Positions 49,965-58,716 of a DNA stretch of 64,000 bases are shown piece after piece; position 1 is the stretch's first letter; each line of letters begins with the position of its first letter. Below the pieces are notes generated by a model. The model was not told where the DNA came from, did no database searches, and worked only from the letters and a program-made list of their open reading frames with translations. Position numbers and translations under genes: made by a program. This DNA is from Bacillota bacterium (lineage in GTDB: Bacteria; Bacillota; Clostridia; Acetivibrionales; DTU013): positions 186,001 to 250,000 of the forward strand of contig JAFABI010000065.1 of the NCBI GenBank assembly GCA_023426125.1. Direction: 5' to 3'.

Positions 49965-52607
49965 CTACTTCTGCCCCAAATCTCCCTCTTTCTTAACTGC
50001 CGCCTGGGCCGCAGCCAGTCTTGCGATGGGTACGCGGAACGGTGAGCAGGAGACATAGTTCAAACCGACCCGATGGCAGAATTCCACGGAGGAAGGATCT
50101 CCGCCGTGCTCGCCGCAGATGCCCAGCTTGATGTCCGGCCGGGTCTGCTTTCCAAGCTTGACGGACATTTCAACCAGCTTGCCTACACCCACCTGGTCGA
50201 GCCTTGCAAAGGGGTCGGATTCATATATCTTCTTGTTGTAATACTCCTCAAGGAACTTGCCCGCATCGTCGCGGCTGAAGCCGAAAGTCATCTGGGTGAG
50301 GTCATTGGTCCCGAAGGAGAAGAATTCAGCCTCTTTTGCTATTTCATCTGCAGTCAGGGCCGCCCTGGGTATTTCGATCATGGTACCCACCATGTATTTC
50401 ATGTTAACGCCTGCTTTTGCTATAACCTCATCCGCAGTCTTTACAACGATGTCTTTCACATATTTCAATTCCTTGACTTCGCCTACCAGCGGAATCATGA
50501 TTTCAGGTACGACGCTCATACCCTTCTTATTAACATTGATTGCAGCTTCTATAACAGCTCTTGTCTGCATTTCAGCTATTTCCGGATAAGTAACGGTCAG
50601 GCGGCAACCCCTGTGTCCCATCATGGGATTGAACTCGTGGAGGTCTGCAACAATACCCTTGAGTTCTTCAAAGGTGAGTCCCATTTCCTTTGCCAGGGAA
50701 GCGATGTCTTCATCCGCCTGGGGCAGGAATTCATGGAGCGGAGGATCCAGGAACCGGATGGTTACAGGATAGCCCTTCATTTCGGTGAAGAGTCCTTCGA
50801 AGTCGCTTCTCTGCATGGGAAGCAGCTTGTCAAGAGCTTTCCTTCTCTGCTCTTCGGTACGAGCTACGATCATTTCCCTCATCGCAGGGATTCTGTCCGG
50901 CTCGAAGAACATATGCTCAGTACGGCAGAGACCAATGCCTTCCGCACCGAATTTAATCGCTGTAGCCGCATCCTTTGGAGTGTCTGCATTTGCTCTTACC
51001 TTCAGTACTCTGAGCTCATCAGCCCAGCCCATTAATGTTCCGAAATCTCCAGTCATACCCGGTTCAACTGTAGGAAGCTGTGTTCCGTATACATTGCCGG
51101 TAGAACCATCCAGCGAGATCCAATCGCCTTCAACATATTTTTTGCCGTTCTTGTCAAAGAAACATCTTTCTTCTTCATTGATTTTTATTTCGCTGCAGCC
51201 TGCTACACAGCAGGTGCCCATACCGCGGGCGACAACCGCCGCATGGGAGGTCATACCGCCGCGGCCTGTCAGGATACCGCGCGAAACATGCATACCTTCG
51301 ATATCTTCCGGAGAAGTTTCAAGCCGTACGAGAATGACGCTCTTTTCACCATTCTTGACAGCGTTTACTGTATCTTCGGCTTCAAAATAAACCTTTCCTG
51401 TCGCAGCTCCCGGTGAAGCCGGAAGTCCTTTTGCCACCGGAACGGCAGCCTTGAGGGCTTTAGGCTCGAAATTGGGATGCAGTAGTGCATCAAGCTGCTT
51501 GGGATCAACCTTCATAATGGCATCGGCTTTTGTTGCCATTCCTTCCGCAACCAGATCAACTGCTATTTTCAGAGCAGCCGCAGCAGTTCTCTTTCCGTTT
51601 CTGGTCTGGAGCATGAAGAGCTTGCCCTTCTCGATGGTAAACTCCATGTCCTGCATGTCTTTGTAATGCTTTTCAAGTGTTTCGGCTATATTTATAAACT
51701 GGTTGTATGCATCGGGATTAATTTCCTTCAACTGGTCAATGGACTGGGGTGTCCTGATGCCAGCAACAACGTCTTCGCCCTGCGCGTTCATGAGGAATTC
51801 TCCGTAAAGCTTCTTCTCACCGGTGGACGGATTCCTTGTAAATGCGACGCCTGTGCCGGAATCATTGCCCATATTTCCATATACCATTTCCTGTACGTTT
51901 ACAGCCGTGCCCCAGTCGCCGGGAATATCATTGAGCCTTCTGTAGATGATGGCTCTTGGATTGTCCCAGGAACGAAAAACCGCTTTAACTGCTTCCATCA
52001 GCTGTATCTTCGGATCCTGCGGGAAATCGGAGCCCTTTTCTTTTTTATAGAGTTCCTTATACCTCCTGACAACCTCCTTGAGGTTATCGGCCGTCAGATC
52101 GGTATCAAATTTTGCATTATTTTCTTCCTTGACTGCCTCCAGTATCTTTTCAAACTTGGGCTTGTCTACTTCCATGACCACGTCGCTGAACATCTGGATA
52201 AACCTTCTATAACTGTCGTATGCAAATCTTTCGTTGCCAGTCAGCTTAGCCAGACCTTCAACAACATTATCGTTCAGGCCAAGATTCAGAATTGTATCCA
52301 TCATACCGGGCATTGAAGCTCTTGCGCCGGAACGGACCGAAACCAGGAAAGGATTCGAAGGATCTCCGAATTTCTTGCCTACGGTTTCCTCTGTGATCGC
52401 CAACGCGGTATAAATCTGGTCTTCAATTTCTTTGGAAACAACTTTTCCGTCTGCATAATACTTTGTGCAGGCTTCGGTGGAAACCGTAAATCCTCTCGGA
52501 ACGGGAAGGCCTAATCCTGTCATTTCTGCGAGGTTTGCACCCTTTCCGCCCAGAAGGTTTTTCATGGATGCATTCCCTTCTTTGAACAAATAAACATACT
52601 TTGCCAT
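49965..52607 (-). CDS. ppdK: pyruvate, phosphate dikinase
   Basis: An 880-residue PPDK, the usual length, interconverting pyruvate + ATP + Pi and PEP + AMP + PPi. The N-terminal ATP-grasp domain opens with KGANLAEMTGLGLPVPRGFT; the swivelling phosphohistidine is in GGMTSHAAVVARGMG; the C-terminal PEP/pyruvate barrel shows GTMIEIPRAALTADEIA and the catalytic-cysteine loop GICGEHGGDP. The ATG at 52607 follows GGAGG by seven bases; a longer frame upstream has no ribosome site. Typical of glycolysis with PPi in cellulolytic Clostridia. Single gene with its own terminator; TATAAT at 52697-52702 (minus) may be its -10 box. Confidence 0.97.
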   Translation of the reverse strand: MAKYVYLFKEGNASMKNLLGGKGANLAEMTGLGLPVPRGFTVSTEACTKYYADGKVVSKEIEDQIYTALAITEETVGKKFGDPSNPFLVSVRSGARASMPGMMDTILNLGLNDNVVEGLAKLTGNERFAYDSYRRFIQMFSDVVMEVDKPKFEKILEAVKEENNAKFDTDLTADNLKEVVRRYKELYKKEKGSDFPQDPKIQLMEAVKAVFRSWDNPRAIIYRRLNDIPGDWGTAVNVQEMVYGNMGNDSGTGVAFTRNPSTGEKKLYGEFLMNAQGEDVVAGIRTPQSIDQLKEINPDAYNQFINIAETLEKHYKDMQDMEFTIEKGKLFMLQTRNGKRTAAAALKIAVDLVAEGMATKADAIMKVDPKQLDALLHPNFEPKALKAAVPVAKGLPASPGAATGKVYFEAEDTVNAVKNGEKSVILVRLETSPEDIEGMHVSRGILTGRGGMTSHAAVVARGMGTCCVAGCSEIKINEEERCFFDKNGKKYVEGDWISLDGSTGNVYGTQLPTVEPGMTGDFGTLMGWADELRVLKVRANADTPKDAATAIKFGAEGIGLCRTEHMFFEPDRIPAMREMIVARTEEQRRKALDKLLPMQRSDFEGLFTEMKGYPVTIRFLDPPLHEFLPQADEDIASLAKEMGLTFEELKGIVADLHEFNPMMGHRGCRLTVTYPEIAEMQTRAVIEAAINVNKKGMSVVPEIMIPLVGEVKELKYVKDIVVKTADEVIAKAGVNMKYMVGTMIEIPRAALTADEIAKEAEFFSFGTNDLTQMTFGFSRDDAGKFLEEYYNKKIYESDPFARLDQVGVGKLVEMSVKLGKQTRPDIKLGICGEHGGDPSSVEFCHRVGLNYVSCSPFRVPIARLAAAQAAVKKEGDLGQK

Positions 52608-53049
52608 TACATTACCTCCATTTTTTATGTATATTTTATTTTTTGACTGTCGTATATGAGACCTTACAGGAAAGATTTCCCGCAAATGTCCATTTTATTA
52701 TAACATACTATAAAAAAATTTCATTGTTTTTTGTAAATTTTTATTTACCTCAAGCCAGCCTTTCCGCAGGCTGAATAGTATAACAATTCCCTTCCTGCTG
52801 CGGTTTTATACCGTCAAAGGGGCCTTCTCAAAATACATGGACGCACCAATGCGCACCGCTACACTACAAGGCTGTCAGTATGGGCCGGCCGTATTTGCAG
52901 GATTACCCACTGGGACCGGGCCTTCTGAGACAACCCCATCACTGCGGACGGGCAATGCACGCCCCTATACAACAGGGTACCGGCATGTGCCGTCCGAACT
53001 TTGTTCACACCCTGGAACCCTTTTCATATAATGAATAGGGGTGACAGTA
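52608..53049. other. intergenic region with REP-like palindromes
   Basis: Contains the PPDK promoter side and a GC-rich stretch (about 52800-53000). GGGCAATGCACGCCCC at 52950-52965 resembles a widespread bacterial palindromic repeat, and CGGACGGGCA (52945-52954) can pair with TGCCGTCCG (52988-52996). No gene is seen here. Confidence 0.4.
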
Positions 53050-54543
53050 ATGTTTGATGTGAATAACAAACAGTACATATTGAGTTTGTCTACGGGCAGG
53101 AAAGCTTATATTTATTACAGTCAGGGCAATGGGATACTTATGCGGTGGAATTCCGAAGACGGGAAATGGCAGGAGCCCGTAACTGCCGCCAAAAACGGTC
53201 TGGAAGGCTTCAGTGCATGCCTTGACAAAGAGGACGGCATCCATATGCTGTACCAGGATTACGGCGGAAACATCATCTACATGAAATACACGGAAGGGGC
53301 ATGGAACAGGAGGCTCCTCCTTCGAAGCAGGGATCAGGATACGGAGGATAAGCAGCTTCATCTTGCCTGCTGCGAAAACGGAATTTATGCCTTTTTTGTT
53401 ATCGAATATGCCGGGAAGAGGTATCTTAGCTTTCAGGATATACTAAGCTCCGACAATTCGACCGTACCAAAGACAATCGACCAGGTAGGCGGTTTTCCTT
53501 CCTATAGGGCGTTTTTGGATAATACCGGGGGTATGTGGGTATTCTACCGCTCCTTGAGAGATGGGAAAAAAACTTCCGGGTTCAGAACTTATGAAAACGG
53601 TTCTGCAAAATGGGGCAGCTTTCATCCTCTCCCCTCCCCTCTTTCGGACTTAAAGATCGTATGCGCCGCAGAAAGCTTGTCCGGCGACATACACCTTTGC
53701 CTGCAAAGGAATGAAGACAAAAAATATATCCTGCTTTACAGCAAAAGCGCCTTCGGCACGGATGGCTGGGAAAGCATGCCCCTTGCCGAATCGGAGGAGA
53801 TGTTTAACAATACGGAATTTACCGTTGACCAGGGCGGCATAAGGGTCTTTTGGTCGAACAAGACCGGAATTTTCTGCCGGACATCCCACGATGACGGAAG
53901 CAGCTGGGATATGGAACAGAAGCTTGAAGATCTGGATGAAAAGCATACCTCCTGTTTTTCATATATTCAAAGCACGGGAGGCACAGCACCTGAAGTACAT
54001 ACCTCGGTTTTCCCCGGGAGCTTTAAGGATATTCCGAAGCTTACCTATCTTGAGATTCCACCTGCTACAACCCAGGCTATCTCGTCCGCTGCTCCCCAGG
54101 CGATCCAGCCCGTTATTACCCAGGTGATCCAACCCGCTGATACTTTTATAAAAGACAGTGAAGCCGAGAGCCTCAAAAAAGCAATCGCAGAGACCTTGAA
54201 GCTTTTATCGGGCAACATCAACGACCTGCGGGATACCATAAGAGAATTGAGCAAAAGGCTTGACAGTCTGGATGCCCATCATCAGCATCTGGAGCTTGAT
54301 ATAACCAAGTGCGGTATCAAGGATAAATATATGGAAAATGACATGCTGAAAATCAAGTCGGAACTGGAGTCATTAAAAAACCGTATGAATGAGAACGATG
54401 CCGTAAAGGCAAAGCCCGTTGCAAATCCGGTCGCGGTCAATTCCGGTATTGAGACCGTTGCATCACCCGTCAATATCCCCTTGATGCCCGGCTCCGGCTT
54501 TAACAGTGTTACGACCGAATACCTCAAAGGGCTTAAAAAATAA
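53050..54543 (+). CDS. beta-propeller and coiled-coil protein of unknown function
   Basis: A 497-residue protein. Residues ~1-330 consist of repeated beta-strand units resembling a sialidase-like propeller (YIYYSQGNGILMRWN, GIHMLYQDYGGNIIYMKYTE, DDGSSWDMEQKLEDL as an Asp-box-like loop). A Pro/Ala/Thr-Gln linker (TTQAISSAAPQAIQPVITQV) leads to a coiled coil (LKKAIAETLKLLSGNINDLR through LESLKNRMNEND) and a low-complexity tail. No signal peptide or membrane segment. GGGGTG precedes the ATG. The catalytic residues of sialidases are not recognised, so a binding or scaffold role is likelier. It opens the plus-strand gene group. Confidence 0.7.
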   Translation: MFDVNNKQYILSLSTGRKAYIYYSQGNGILMRWNSEDGKWQEPVTAAKNGLEGFSACLDKEDGIHMLYQDYGGNIIYMKYTEGAWNRRLLLRSRDQDTEDKQLHLACCENGIYAFFVIEYAGKRYLSFQDILSSDNSTVPKTIDQVGGFPSYRAFLDNTGGMWVFYRSLRDGKKTSGFRTYENGSAKWGSFHPLPSPLSDLKIVCAAESLSGDIHLCLQRNEDKKYILLYSKSAFGTDGWESMPLAESEEMFNNTEFTVDQGGIRVFWSNKTGIFCRTSHDDGSSWDMEQKLEDLDEKHTSCFSYIQSTGGTAPEVHTSVFPGSFKDIPKLTYLEIPPATTQAISSAAPQAIQPVITQVIQPADTFIKDSEAESLKKAIAETLKLLSGNINDLRDTIRELSKRLDSLDAHHQHLELDITKCGIKDKYMENDMLKIKSELESLKNRMNENDAVKAKPVANPVAVNSGIETVASPVNIPLMPGSGFNSVTTEYLKGLKK

Positions 54544-54590
54544 CATGAATCCTCCGTACATTTTGTTAACATAAATACCCATTGGTTAAT

Positions 54591-55049
54591 ATGATAGTAA
54601 GAGGATTACTTGAGGAGAAAAAAATCTTGGGAATTTCTTTTGAAGGAATAAATCCGGGAGATAGCGTTACCATCAAAAAAGATATTACCACCGAAATGAT
54701 TGACGCTTATGCGGAATTTACCGGAGATTTCAATCCGGTCCACATGGACGAGGCCTATTGCATCAGGCATGGCCTTAAATCAAGAATCGCCCATGGGATG
54801 CTGGTGCAGTCATTTGTTTCCACACTGATCGGAATGCATCTTCCCGGAGAAGGCTCCGTATGGCTTTCACAAAACATGGATTTCATATCGCCGGCATACG
54901 CAGGCGATTCTTTGACCATCACAGGTACCGTAACCGAAAAAACACAGGGAGCGGCGCTTTCGTTAAACATGGTCAAAATGAAAATCCTGATCAAAAATCA
55001 GTCGGACAGGATTGTTGCAAGGGGTTATGTAAAAATATCCATGAAATAG
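54591..55049 (+). CDS. MaoC-like (R)-specific enoyl-CoA/ACP hydratase
   Basis: A hot-dog-fold hydratase of about 150 residues. The hydratase-2 motif is clear: YAEFTGDFNPVHMDE with the catalytic Asp and His, then SRIAHGMLVQSF. It hydrates trans-2-enoyl thioesters to (R)-3-hydroxyacyl thioesters, or the reverse. The start is uncertain: ATG at 54591, or a TTG near 54627 that has a GAGGAG site. With the SDR reductase, FkbH-like protein and ACP downstream it may make a hydroxyacyl group. Confidence 0.85.
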   Translation: MIVRGLLEEKKILGISFEGINPGDSVTIKKDITTEMIDAYAEFTGDFNPVHMDEAYCIRHGLKSRIAHGMLVQSFVSTLIGMHLPGEGSVWLSQNMDFISPAYAGDSLTITGTVTEKTQGAALSLNMVKMKILIKNQSDRIVARGYVKISMK

Positions 55050-55064
55050 CCGGAGGTAGGAACC

Positions 55065-55694
55065 ATCGAACAGTTTTTTAAGAACCATTTGTATACGTAT
55101 ACCGGAAAAAAGCTTGATGTATTAAAACCTGTCAGCAGCAGCATATCTTTGAGGGATATCGCCCATTCCCTGTCGATGCTGTGCAGGTTCAACGGGCATT
55201 GCAGGCAGTTCTACAGTGTGGCGCACCACAGCCTGAACACGGCCAAGCTTATTAAAAAGCAGGGCTATCCCGTAGGAATTCAGCTTTACGGTTTGCTCCA
55301 CGATGCGGCGGAAGCTTTTGTGTGTGATATGCCAAAACCGGTCAAAGAGCTTATCCCTCAGTTCAAGCAGATCGAAAATGAAATCCAGGCGGTTATATGG
55401 GAAGCCTTTCATCTTCCCTGCCCTGCCGCAGAGGAATATGAAATTGTAAAAAAAGCGGATGAAATGCTGCTGGAATATGAGGTCAAGCTTCTGATGCGCC
55501 ATGCGGGCAAAGATCCGCAGCAGCTCCCGGGAATAAAAAACAGCTTACGGGGTTTTTTCTCCTCCGGAGCAGAGTTTGTCGGAATGGTCCGGAGGCGCTT
55601 ATATACGTCCTTCGTGCCAAGATATTGTATAGAAGCGAAATTTATCAAAACCGTTAAGCAGTTATTGATGCTGCAGCAAAAACTTCATTTATAG
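55065..55694 (+). CDS. HD-domain phosphohydrolase (YfbR-like)
   Basis: A roughly 209-residue HD hydrolase. Metal-binding residues are in YSVAHHSLNTAKLI, LYGLLHDAAEAFVCD and the later KKADEMLLEYE. YfbR-like members are nucleoside 5'-monophosphatases. The only GGAGG site is placed eight bases before an ATC at 55065, in frame and extending the protein by eight natural-looking residues (EQFFKNHL); the first standard start, a TTG at 55089, has no ribosome site. A rare ATC start is therefore proposed. Confidence 0.75.
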   Translation: MEQFFKNHLYTYTGKKLDVLKPVSSSISLRDIAHSLSMLCRFNGHCRQFYSVAHHSLNTAKLIKKQGYPVGIQLYGLLHDAAEAFVCDMPKPVKELIPQFKQIENEIQAVIWEAFHLPCPAAEEYEIVKKADEMLLEYEVKLLMRHAGKDPQQLPGIKNSLRGFFSSGAEFVGMVRRRLYTSFVPRYCIEAKFIKTVKQLLMLQQKLHL

Positions 55695-55816
55695 ATCCGC
55701 ATTTATGCGCCTTGCAGAAATATCGCAAATGCCTTCATGGGTTATTTCTGCAAGGATAATCTGATAGTTTTTAATGCAGTGTTAAGACAAATTGATTTGA
55801 AAGAAGGAAATGACGC

Positions 55817-56545
55817 ATGATGCCGAAGGTCATACTGGTTACCGGCGGAAGCAGGGGGCTGGGGGAGAAAATTGTTGAGAGGCTTTCGTCCTGCCGCACC
55901 AATAAAGTATATTATACCTATTCCTGTGAAGGCTCTCCGGGTACATTGCCGCAAAATAACAACGTCACCGCCGTCAAATGCGATCAGAGAGATGAAGTCC
56001 GGATCAACGGCTGTGTTTCCGATATCCTTTCAGCGGAAGGCAGACTGGATGTGCTGGTGAACAATGCCTGCCCCTCTTTCCTGCCTTGCGATTTCCTGAC
56101 GTCAGAGTGGGATATGTTCCAGGATTTGCTGGATGTAAATTTGCGGGGTTCTTACCTTTTCTCCAGAGAAGCCGCAAAAATAATGAAGCTCCAGGGTGAA
56201 GGAAGGATCGTCAATATCCTGACTTCCTTTGTCCTCAACGTACCCCCGGAAAAAATCCCCCATTACATAACGGCAAAGTATGCGCTTTTAGGGCTGTCAA
56301 AAGCGCTGGCAGCCGAACTGTGCAAATTCGGAATCACGGTAAACATGGTATCACCCGGGCTTATGCGCACAAGTCTTTCCAGCTACCTGCCCTCCAAATA
56401 CATGGAAGTTGCCGCTGCCAGGAACCCCATGAAAAGACTCACTACAACCGAGGATGCTGCAAAGATCGTTGAGTTCCTGCTTTCCGAAAATGCGCAGTTT
56501 TTAAATGGAGCAAACATACCCGTTAACGGAGGTGAAAGCTTCTAA
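55817..56545 (+). CDS. short-chain dehydrogenase/reductase (FabG-like)
   Basis: A 242-residue SDR. The cofactor motif is ILVTGGSRGLGEKI, NNA is in VLVNNACPSF, and the active site is ILTSF with YITAK. The end (FLNGANIPVNGGESF) is typical of FabG-like 3-oxoacyl-ACP reductases. It probably reduces a 3-oxoacyl thioester using the ACP at 58393 as carrier, complementary to the MaoC hydratase. Its stop overlaps the GGGGAC repeat region. Confidence 0.88.
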   Translation: MMPKVILVTGGSRGLGEKIVERLSSCRTNKVYYTYSCEGSPGTLPQNNNVTAVKCDQRDEVRINGCVSDILSAEGRLDVLVNNACPSFLPCDFLTSEWDMFQDLLDVNLRGSYLFSREAAKIMKLQGEGRIVNILTSFVLNVPPEKIPHYITAKYALLGLSKALAAELCKFGITVNMVSPGLMRTSLSSYLPSKYMEVAAARNPMKRLTTTEDAAKIVEFLLSENAQFLNGANIPVNGGESF

Positions 56546-56550
56546 TGTGC

Positions 56551-56626
56551 GGGGACACACCCGCCGAGTTACGGGTCGCAGGATATAAGGAGGGAATGTC
56601 CCCGTTTGAACAGAGTGAATGTCCCC
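56551..56626. repeat. GGGGACA/TGTCCCC repeat cluster
   Basis: GGGGACA at 56551-56557 faces TGTCCCC at 56597-56603 and again at 56620-56626. The spacer resembles dispersed GGGGAC-type palindromic elements; a related hairpin lies at 58682-58708. A 38-codon frame (56545-56661, ending SECPLCGMNIKKVEE) crosses it and is listed as doubtful. Confidence 0.4.
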
Positions 56627-56671
56627 TGTGCGGCATGAACATAAAGAAAGTGGAGGAATAAGTCAAGGAAA

Positions 56672-58396
56672 ATGAAGGCTTCAATCAAAATAGCCATGCT
56701 TGGCAACTGTACAACCGAATATGTCGGCAAGGGATTGCAGGAGGCAGCTTCCATGCATGACATCACGGCGGAAGTATACAATGCTCCTTACAACCAGTAT
56801 GTCCAGGAAATCCTCAAATCTGACAGCGGCTTGTACCGGAGCGCCCCCGAACTGATCATCCTATGGCTCGAAGGAAGGATATTATTTCCCCAATGGTATG
56901 ATCTCAATTTATTGGTGGAAGGAAAAGAAAAAAAGATCCAATTTGTCAATAGCATGCTGGAGTCTGTCGTCTCACTGGTGGAGGCGATCCGCAGCAAGTG
57001 CGGCGCGAAGATATTGGTGCACAATTTCAAGCTTCCGTGCTTTTCGCCCTTAGGCATACTGGATAATAAGTTCCGTCCCGGCTTGAAGGCTATGATTGCA
57101 ATGCTGAATACATTGCTTGAAGAATGGGCACAGGACAAGGACAGTATCTTTATCTTTGACTATAATAGCACCTGTGCCCGATTTGGACTGGATAAAGCCA
57201 TGGATAAAAAAATCTATTATGCGACAAAATCTCCTGTTTCCTTCCCCTTTATACGGCTTATCACAGCTGAATACATGAGGTATATCCTGCCCATAAAATC
57301 AAAAAATAAAAAATGCCTGGTGCTGGACCTGGATAATACGCTCTGGGGAGGCATCGCCGGAGAAGACGGATTGCAGGACGTAGTTCTCGACATTACAGGC
57401 CCCGGCAGGGCTTACTACGATTTCCAGCAAAGCATCCTCAATTTGTACGCCAAAGGGATTCTGCTGGCTGTCAACAGCAAAAATAATCCGGAAGACGCCC
57501 TGGAAATTATGGAGAAACATCCCCACATGCTGCTCCGGAAAAAGTATTTCTCGGTTCTCAAAATAAACTGGAACAACAAGGCTGCCAATTTAAACGAGAT
57601 CGCGGGAGAGCTGGGCATTGGAATCGACAGCCTTGTATTTATCGACGACAACCCTGTAGAAAGAGAATTTGTCAAGGCAATGCTGCCGGAAGTCACGGTG
57701 GTGGAAATGCCGGAAGATACGGCCAGATACTCCGAAGTCCTTGAAAAGCTGCCTGAATTTGAGCTATTGTCCATCACGGAGGATGACTTAAGAAGAAATG
57801 AAATGTACAAAGCAAATATTGAAAGGCAGGAAACATTAAAAAGCCTCAATTCCATGGAGGAATTCCTGTCGAGTCTCGGGCTGGAAATCTCGGTGGAGGC
57901 GGCAAATTCCTTTACAATACCACGCATTTCGCAGCTGTCCCTGAAAACCAACCAATTCAATATGACGACAAAGCGGTACCAGACGGAAGATATTGAAAGA
58001 ATGGCTGCATCGGAAGAATATATGGTCATGTCGTGCTCGGTAAGAGATAAATTCGGTGATAACGGTATATCCGGAATCTGCATTGCAAAACTGCAAAGCG
58101 CGGAAGCCTCCATTGATACATTTCTGTTGAGCTGCCGGGTCCTCGGCCTGGGAATCGAATACGCATTCCTGAGTGCAATTGTCGAAAACCTTCATGCAAA
58201 AGGCGTAACCACAATCCATGCCCGGTATGTCAAGACGCCCAAAAATTCTGCGAATGAAGGTTTTTACCGTAATGCGGGCTTTTTGGCAGATTCGGCGGAG
58301 CTTACGGCAACCTCCTATGTATTGAAGCCGGGGAAAAGCGTAAAGCGGCATGATTCTATCAAAATAGTGAAAAAACAGGAGGATAGGAATTTATGA
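56672..58396 (+). CDS. FkbH-like HAD-superfamily protein
   Basis: A 574-residue protein with three parts: an N-terminal SGNH-like region (IAMLGNCTTEYVGKGLQ), a HAD domain starting KKCLVLDLDNTLWGGIAGED (Asp nucleophile motif) with LVFIDDNPVERE, and an acetyltransferase-like C-terminus (LSLKTNQFNMTTKRY, FLLSCRVLGLGIEYAFL). FkbH enzymes take 1,3-bisphosphoglycerate and load a glyceryl group on an ACP. The next gene encodes an ACP and overlaps by four bases, strongly supporting that job. The product could be a glycerate-derived unit on a polysaccharide or a small metabolite. Confidence 0.9.
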   Translation: MKASIKIAMLGNCTTEYVGKGLQEAASMHDITAEVYNAPYNQYVQEILKSDSGLYRSAPELIILWLEGRILFPQWYDLNLLVEGKEKKIQFVNSMLESVVSLVEAIRSKCGAKILVHNFKLPCFSPLGILDNKFRPGLKAMIAMLNTLLEEWAQDKDSIFIFDYNSTCARFGLDKAMDKKIYYATKSPVSFPFIRLITAEYMRYILPIKSKNKKCLVLDLDNTLWGGIAGEDGLQDVVLDITGPGRAYYDFQQSILNLYAKGILLAVNSKNNPEDALEIMEKHPHMLLRKKYFSVLKINWNNKAANLNEIAGELGIGIDSLVFIDDNPVEREFVKAMLPEVTVVEMPEDTARYSEVLEKLPEFELLSITEDDLRRNEMYKANIERQETLKSLNSMEEFLSSLGLEISVEAANSFTIPRISQLSLKTNQFNMTTKRYQTEDIERMAASEEYMVMSCSVRDKFGDNGISGICIAKLQSAEASIDTFLLSCRVLGLGIEYAFLSAIVENLHAKGVTTIHARYVKTPKNSANEGFYRNAGFLADSAELTATSYVLKPGKSVKRHDSIKIVKKQEDRNL

Positions 58397-58632
58397 ATGA
58401 ATATTTTTTAGGCGTGGTGTCTGAGGTCTTGAAAATAAACCCCAGGCGTCTCACTCCGGAGTCTACTGCCGAATCCGTGCCTGAATGGGATTCCCTTAGC
58501 CATTGGACGGTCATAGGGAGACTTGAAGAAGTATATGGAATCGAATTTACCCTGGATGAGGCAACGGAATTCAAAAACCTGGGGGATATCTATCATACGC
58601 TGCAGCAGAAGCTGAAAGATAAAAAAATGTAG
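58393..58632 (+). CDS. acyl carrier protein
   Basis: A 79-residue four-helix carrier with the phosphopantetheine serine in PEWDSLSHWTV. Its start overlaps the FkbH-like stop (ATGA) and a GGAGG site lies inside that gene, so the two proteins are made together. This is a dedicated carrier rather than the fatty-acid ACP: the usual GADSLD motif is replaced by EWDSLS, as in other FkbH partner ACPs. Confidence 0.9.
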   Translation: MNEYFLGVVSEVLKINPRRLTPESTAESVPEWDSLSHWTVIGRLEEVYGIEFTLDEATEFKNLGDIYHTLQQKLKDKKM

Positions 58633-58681
58633 AGGCGCGTGTACGTCCGGTCCAGGGAGACATACTTTTCATATCGAGTCA

Positions 58682-58708
58682 ACGGGGACGGTTTGAAACC
58701 GTCCCCGT
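58682..58708. terminator. GC-rich hairpin between convergent genes
   Basis: ACGGGGACGGT and ACCGTCCCCGT form an 11-bp stem with a short loop between the ACP gene (plus) and the glycosyltransferase gene (minus). There is no T run on either side; it may be a two-way terminator or a member of the GGGGAC repeats. Confidence 0.5.
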
Positions 58709-58716
58709 ATCCTTTA

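Noticed and set aside
50073..51035. Long plus-strand open frame (320 codons) opposite the PPDK gene, and others at 50785-51390 and 51666-52316
   Set aside because: They lie antisense to a clear PPDK with all catalytic motifs; their translations show no family features and no ribosome sites.
52837..53031. Plus-strand 64-codon frame before the beta-propeller gene
   Set aside because: Made mostly of the REP-like GC-rich palindromes; no ribosome site and no protein-like pattern.
56545..56661. 38-codon frame with a CPLCG motif between the SDR and FkbH-like genes
   Set aside because: It coincides with the GGGGACA/TGTCCCC repeat cluster and has only a distant ribosome site; the CxxC may be chance. 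Kept as a doubtful possibility.
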